Both the position numbers and the translations under genes were made by a program. A stretch of DNA of 6,618 nt from Bryobacterales bacterium (lineage in GTDB: Bacteria > Acidobacteriota > Terriglobia > Bryobacterales > Bryobacteraceae): the NCBI GenBank assembly GCA_020853155.1, contig JADYZL010000233.1, positions 1 to 6,618 of the forward strand, given 5' to 3'. This document shows, piece after piece, positions 5,044-6,618 of this stretch. The notes under the pieces were generated by a model, which was given only the letters and a program-made list of their open reading frames with translations, did not search any database and was not told where the DNA came from. Numbering within the stretch: the stretch's first letter is position 1; the number at the start of each line of letters is the position of its first letter.

Positions 5044-6618
5044 AAGGGATCTTGCGTGATCTCATCCTCTATCCGGCCCTCCATGCCTTCCGGGGCAATC
5101 TCGTCAACTTCAGCCCGGGCGTCCTCTTCCACGCACGCGAGCAGAAAACCGGACGAAGACGAACTGGTTCTTCCGGACGGCGCCGAGTTCGGCAGATACG
5201 TGGCAATGTGGATGCGACCGGACTCCCCTTCGGTCTCGCCCGCGCTGCCCGCCGCGGCGAATTTCTCCCTGCCGCGCTCCGCGAAGCCATCCGCCAATGA
5301 CCGCGCGCGGCGCGATTCGCTTGCGGCGCCTCGCTCATCGGACGCCGTGGGCGTTCGCTCTCGCGCGTATGAGGTGGACCGCCGGGAATCGAGTTCCCGT
5401 GCGGCCGAAACGCCGGGATCCGTGCGCCGCGCCTCCGGCCGCGATGCCGCCGAACCTGGCACGGCGGCTCGCCGTGATCGGGACGCCCCCGCGCCGCAGC
5501 GCCGGGCGCCGGCGCAATCGCACCGGGACCCCGGGCAATCACAACGAATGGGCGGGCCGCAGGGTATCACGGCCCAATCCTGGGCGGCAGGCTCCGCCTC
5601 TTCCGAGCCGTTCGAGGCGGACGATTCCGCGAGAGAAACCCATCACGCCGAAACGGCGCAAGCCCGCCTTGAATTCGGGAATGCACAAGAAAATGAGGTT
5701 GGACCGGCGCTCCCGACCGGGAATCCGCCCCGCGATCCAGGAGCGCCTGGTCTCGACGACGGCGTACTCGCACACAACGCGAACACAGAGGCCAACGGCG
5801 ACCGGGACGGCTCCGCACCGGTGGGGGAATCCGCAAGCCCTGGGGAGCATGCGGTTCCAGCCGTTCCCGCCCCTTCCGGGCAACAGAATCAGTTGGCGGA
5901 GAGGGCATTGCCCGGCGCCGGGGCTGCGTGGGCACGACCGGCGATCCATGACCCCATTGCCGGGTCTCGCACGGCAATGCCACAGGGAGCAACGCACGGA
6001 GAGAATCAATCTGCATCCGATGAGCCCGGACGGCCGGGGTTACCCGGGCGAGGGCAACCGCAATCCGCGCCGGATCCACTCGGATGGAGCGGTTCCGGGG
6101 AGCCGGCCCCAGTCCTGGGAGACGCCGCTGACGCCATGATCGAGGCTTCGCCGGCCAGCGGCGGCCAAGGAATGCATGCGGAGCGCTCCTCCGCGACGCC
6201 CGCGATCCGCGTCACCGTGGATCGCCTCACGCCTGGCGCGGATCTGTCCGCGAGCCAGACTAACCCTGGCCTTGAGGATGCCGCCCGGAACGCAATGAGC
6301 GGGAACAACATAACTTCGGAACCTGCTGCATCCGGATGGGCAGGTGCGCGGAACACCGGCATCACGCCATCCATGCATGCGCTAAACGGGCCTGCACCAA
6401 GCCAACCCATCAATGCCACGAACGAGCGGCTGGCCGTGGCAGCTCACGCACCGCAATCGGACACAGGCAGGGAGAGCGTCGCCAACGATCGGGGCGCATC
6501 ACCATCTCCGGGAGCGGACGCGATTTCCGCAGCCGAAACCGTGCCGCCCGATGCACGCGGAGAGGGAAATGCCATTCCCGGAGCGCTTGCGGCCGAATCC
6601 ACCAAAGTTGCCCCGGCA
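5032..6618 (+). CDS. Long disordered Ala/Pro/Gly/Ser-rich protein, possible FliK-type hook-length control (runs off right edge)
   Basis: A frame with no stop for 529 codons to the window end, divergent from flgF. The product is low in complexity, rich in Ala, Pro, Gly, Ser and Arg, with one cysteine (residue 8), six Tyr/Phe and five Trp. No signal peptide, membrane segment or known domain is visible. Residues 81-170 are Arg-rich (net about +8), while 191-280 are acidic (net about -13). Poorly conserved disordered N-termini of this kind are typical of FliK, the secreted ruler of hook length, whose conserved domain is C-terminal and would lie beyond this window. The flagellar setting supports this, but there is no direct motif evidence. 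The start is unsettled: ATG 5032 has no ribosome-binding site and overlaps a promoter-like site; GTG 5056 has AAGGGA 6 nt upstream; ATG 5083 lies downstream of the predicted transcription start but has no such site. It could be another long disordered flagellar or surface protein. Confidence 0.6.
   Translation, partial: MPTAKGSCVISSSIRPSMPSGAISSTSARASSSTHASRKPDEDELVLPDGAEFGRYVAMWMRPDSPSVSPALPAAANFSLPRSAKPSANDRARRDSLAAPRSSDAVGVRSRAYEVDRRESSSRAAETPGSVRRASGRDAAEPGTAARRDRDAPAPQRRAPAQSHRDPGQSQRMGGPQGITAQSWAAGSASSEPFEADDSARETHHAETAQARLEFGNAQENEVGPALPTGNPPRDPGAPGLDDGVLAHNANTEANGDRDGSAPVGESASPGEHAVPAVPAPSGQQNQLAERALPGAGAAWARPAIHDPIAGSRTAMPQGATHGENQSASDEPGRPGLPGRGQPQSAPDPLGWSGSGEPAPVLGDAADAMIEASPASGGQGMHAERSSATPAIRVTVDRLTPGADLSASQTNPGLEDAARNAMSGNNITSEPAASGWAGARNTGITPSMHALNGPAPSQPINATNERLAVAAHAPQSDTGRESVANDRGASPSPGADAISAAETVPPDARGEGNAIPGALAAESTKVAPA

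Noticed and set aside
4722..5570. A 282-codon minus-strand frame crossing the intergenic region into flgF.
   Set aside because: It overlaps the flgF start in another frame and lies opposite the plus-strand frame, which stays open for more than 1,000 further bases. Its third codon positions coincide with those of the plus frame, so GC bias there does not favour it. Part of it looks acidic and protein-like, so rejection is not absolute.

Overview
The window is a flagellar basal-body gene block from a GC-rich Gram-negative bacterium. Genes for both the periplasmic P ring (flgI, flgA) and the outer-membrane L ring (flgH) are present, so the cell must have a peptidoglycan layer and an outer membrane. 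The gene order flgF-flgG-flgA-flgH-flgI-flgJ, with flgA inside the operon and sigma-54-like promoter elements, fits lineages such as Acidobacteriota or the former deltaproteobacteria better than enterics, where flgA is divergent. This taxonomic reading is an inference from gene order and style, not a match to a known genome.

Layout, right to left on the minus strand: flgF (proximal rod, 249 aa, TTG start), flgG (distal rod, 263 aa), flgA (P-ring chaperone, 324 aa), flgH (L ring, 232 aa), flgI (P ring, 376 aa), and the first 73 codons of a flgJ-type rod-binding protein that runs off the left edge. Gaps between genes are about 30-55 bp, or a 1-nt stop/start overlap for flgA-flgH. Only the flgI-flgJ gap (113 bp) is larger. 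Each start is set by a purine-rich ribosome-binding site, so this looks like one operon. FlgF and FlgG build the rod, FlgA chaperones FlgI into the P ring, FlgH forms the L ring, and FlgJ helps the rod cross the peptidoglycan.

To the right of flgF is an intergenic region of about 235 bp, and then a divergent plus-strand reading frame with no stop from 5032 to the window end (529 codons). It is low in complexity, rich in Ala, Pro, Gly and Ser, nearly free of Cys and poor in aromatics. That is the look of the disordered N-terminal part of a hook-length-control protein (FliK type). The diagnostic C-terminal domain lies outside the window, so the name is tentative.

The intergenic region holds two outward-facing sites with the GG-N10-GC spacing of -24/-12 promoters, one toward flgF and one toward the fliK-like gene. 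Between them lie a perfect 8-bp inverted repeat and a third copy of its core. This suggests divergent sigma-54/activator control of the two units. No RNA genes, mobile elements, CRISPR arrays or convincing terminators were seen, and no clearly new system: the window is mostly a well-known machine with some unusual details.
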